Below, one piece after another: positions 63,011 to 64,000 of a stretch of 64,000 nucleotides of DNA. The stretch is from Antedon mediterranea (Eukaryota; Echinodermata; Crinoidea; Comatulida; Antedonidae). Every line of letters begins with the position of its first letter. Within the stretch, counting starts at the first letter, position 1. The DNA lies in assembly GCF_964355755.1 (NCBI RefSeq), contig NC_092675.1:23786412-23850411 (forward strand), written 5' to 3'. Below the pieces are notes generated by a model. It was not told the DNA's origin, made no database searches, and saw nothing but the letters and a program-made list of their open reading frames with translations. Made by a program: the position numbers and the translations under genes.

Positions 63011-63694
63011 ACAGCTACAATGAGATTGTATGCTACATTTGTATTACTGTATTCCAATATTACAAGGTAACTTCTCATACGTAGGGCAATTTCAGGTAAA
63101 ATGCAGCCAAGTGGTATTACATAAATTCTTGTCACTTATTTCAAAGAGACACAATTTGTACACAAATTATGTACAAACCCAGAAAGTAGAAACAAATGCT
63201 TTTTTCTTGTTTGCTACATCAGTGACAATTCAAATTTTAAAAAAAGGAAAGATGTTCAATTGTTGTATATTCTGTTACATGCATTAGATGTATAGGATTG
63301 TTGGACCAACTGGTTATTAACAAGGGCATTGTCCATAGGACTCAACTGATTCCATTCATAATGCAATGGATCAAAGGCTGTGAAATATTTATACTTATTA
63401 ATTGTGATCCAAAGAGTGCATATGTTACAGATCAAATTGTTATGAGTGTATCATATATTTTGGAATCATTATGTAAAATTGTAAGATAAATCTGTTGATG
63501 AAACATCGATATACAACACAATGATTCTAAAAGGATGATATATTCATAAATTTTGGGCAGCCCTTACAATATGGTAGATAAGAAAAAAGATTTTTAGAAA
63601 AAGGATTCTTCTACCTCTGTTTCGACAATCAGAAGAATTAATGTGAGGAGTGCCAGCAAAATGTTAGGTCGGTCATCTAATACACTATTGTCTA

Positions 63695-63857
63695 AAGCCT
63701 TGTCTACACTATCAAACTTTATGTGTTAAAAAAGTTTGATGTGCCTATATATGGTAGTGCTATTTTTAAACATGGTAGTGATATGACATTATCATGTCCA
63801 TATATGGGTACATCACATGTTTTTGTCACATAAAGTTTGATAGTGTAGACAAGGCTT
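63695..63857. mobile_element. Dispersed MITE, copy 5, best preserved, in the probable DEPTOR 3' UTR
   Basis: AAGCCTTGTCTACACTATCA at the left is matched exactly, in reverse complement, at the right end (TGATAGTGTAGACAAGGCTT), and the inverted match continues through AACTTTATGTG. It is 163 bp long. It lies between the DEPTOR stop codon and the candidate polyadenylation signal at 63963, so it would be transcribed into the 3' UTR as a long hairpin. Confidence 0.8.
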
Positions 63858-63962
63858 AAAATGCTGTCAACGACTCTGCGAGTCTTATCTTGTATATGCA
63901 TATTAATAGATATTCGTAATTAGATTGTATAAGTAGTGCCTATGCAATAACTTCCATGTTTT

Positions 63963-63968
63963 AATAAA
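63963..63968 (+). terminator. Candidate polyadenylation signal of DEPTOR
   Basis: AATAAA 953 bases after the stop codon, followed by a T-rich stretch (ACATTTTTCAGATTTT). It is the clearest signal in the remaining window, but another may lie beyond the edge. Confidence 0.4.
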
Positions 63969-64000
63969 ACATTTTTCAGATTTTAAAATAGAGCACAAAT

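Overview
The window is animal nuclear DNA. It is AT-rich by eye, its genes are split by many GT-AG introns, intergenic stretches are long, and small inverted-repeat transposons and minisatellites are frequent. The gene families (a VWA7-like pair, DEPTOR, a BTB-Kelch protein, a GMC oxidoreductase) and the very frequent TAGGCCTA palindrome suggest an invertebrate deuterostome, perhaps an echinoderm. That placement is inference; no rRNA or mitochondrial marker is present.

Layout. 1-4521: no gene seen. 4522-10876 (minus): a complete 15-exon GMC (glucose-methanol-choline) flavoprotein oxidoreductase of 574 aa. 13275-23967 and 25062-32430 (both minus): two head-to-tail VWA7-like genes of 1052 and 991 aa, each with 9 coding exons and identical intron phases, so an old tandem duplication. 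32431-45392: no coding exon, but repeats, a retrotransposon relic and probable 5' UTR exons. 45393-47930 (plus): a one-exon 845-aa protein with an MGCC acylation motif, two BTB domains, a BACK region and a Kelch propeller. 47931-56207: no coding exon; minisatellite, MITEs and a foldback element. 56208-63010 (plus): a complete 8-exon DEPTOR gene (416 aa: DEP, DEP, PDZ), the mTOR inhibitor family. Exon joins were worked out by hand; for the four multi-exon genes every join has GT-AG ends and keeps frame.

The most striking region is intron 6 of the upstream VWA7-like gene. A foldback transposon at 15241-19498 has terminal arms identical over 82 bases. Its left arm is interrupted by a small inverted-repeat element, itself interrupted by a pogo/Tigger-like MITE flanked by TA, and by a 1287-bp insertion with Helitron hallmarks (starts TC, ends in a hairpin with CTAG, sits exactly between A and T). 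The uninterrupted right arm serves as the empty-site control for these insertions.

No operon-like or pathway link between the neighbouring genes is evident. The two VWA7-like proteins probably have related roles at the cell surface, while the GMC enzyme, the Kelch protein and DEPTOR look functionally independent.
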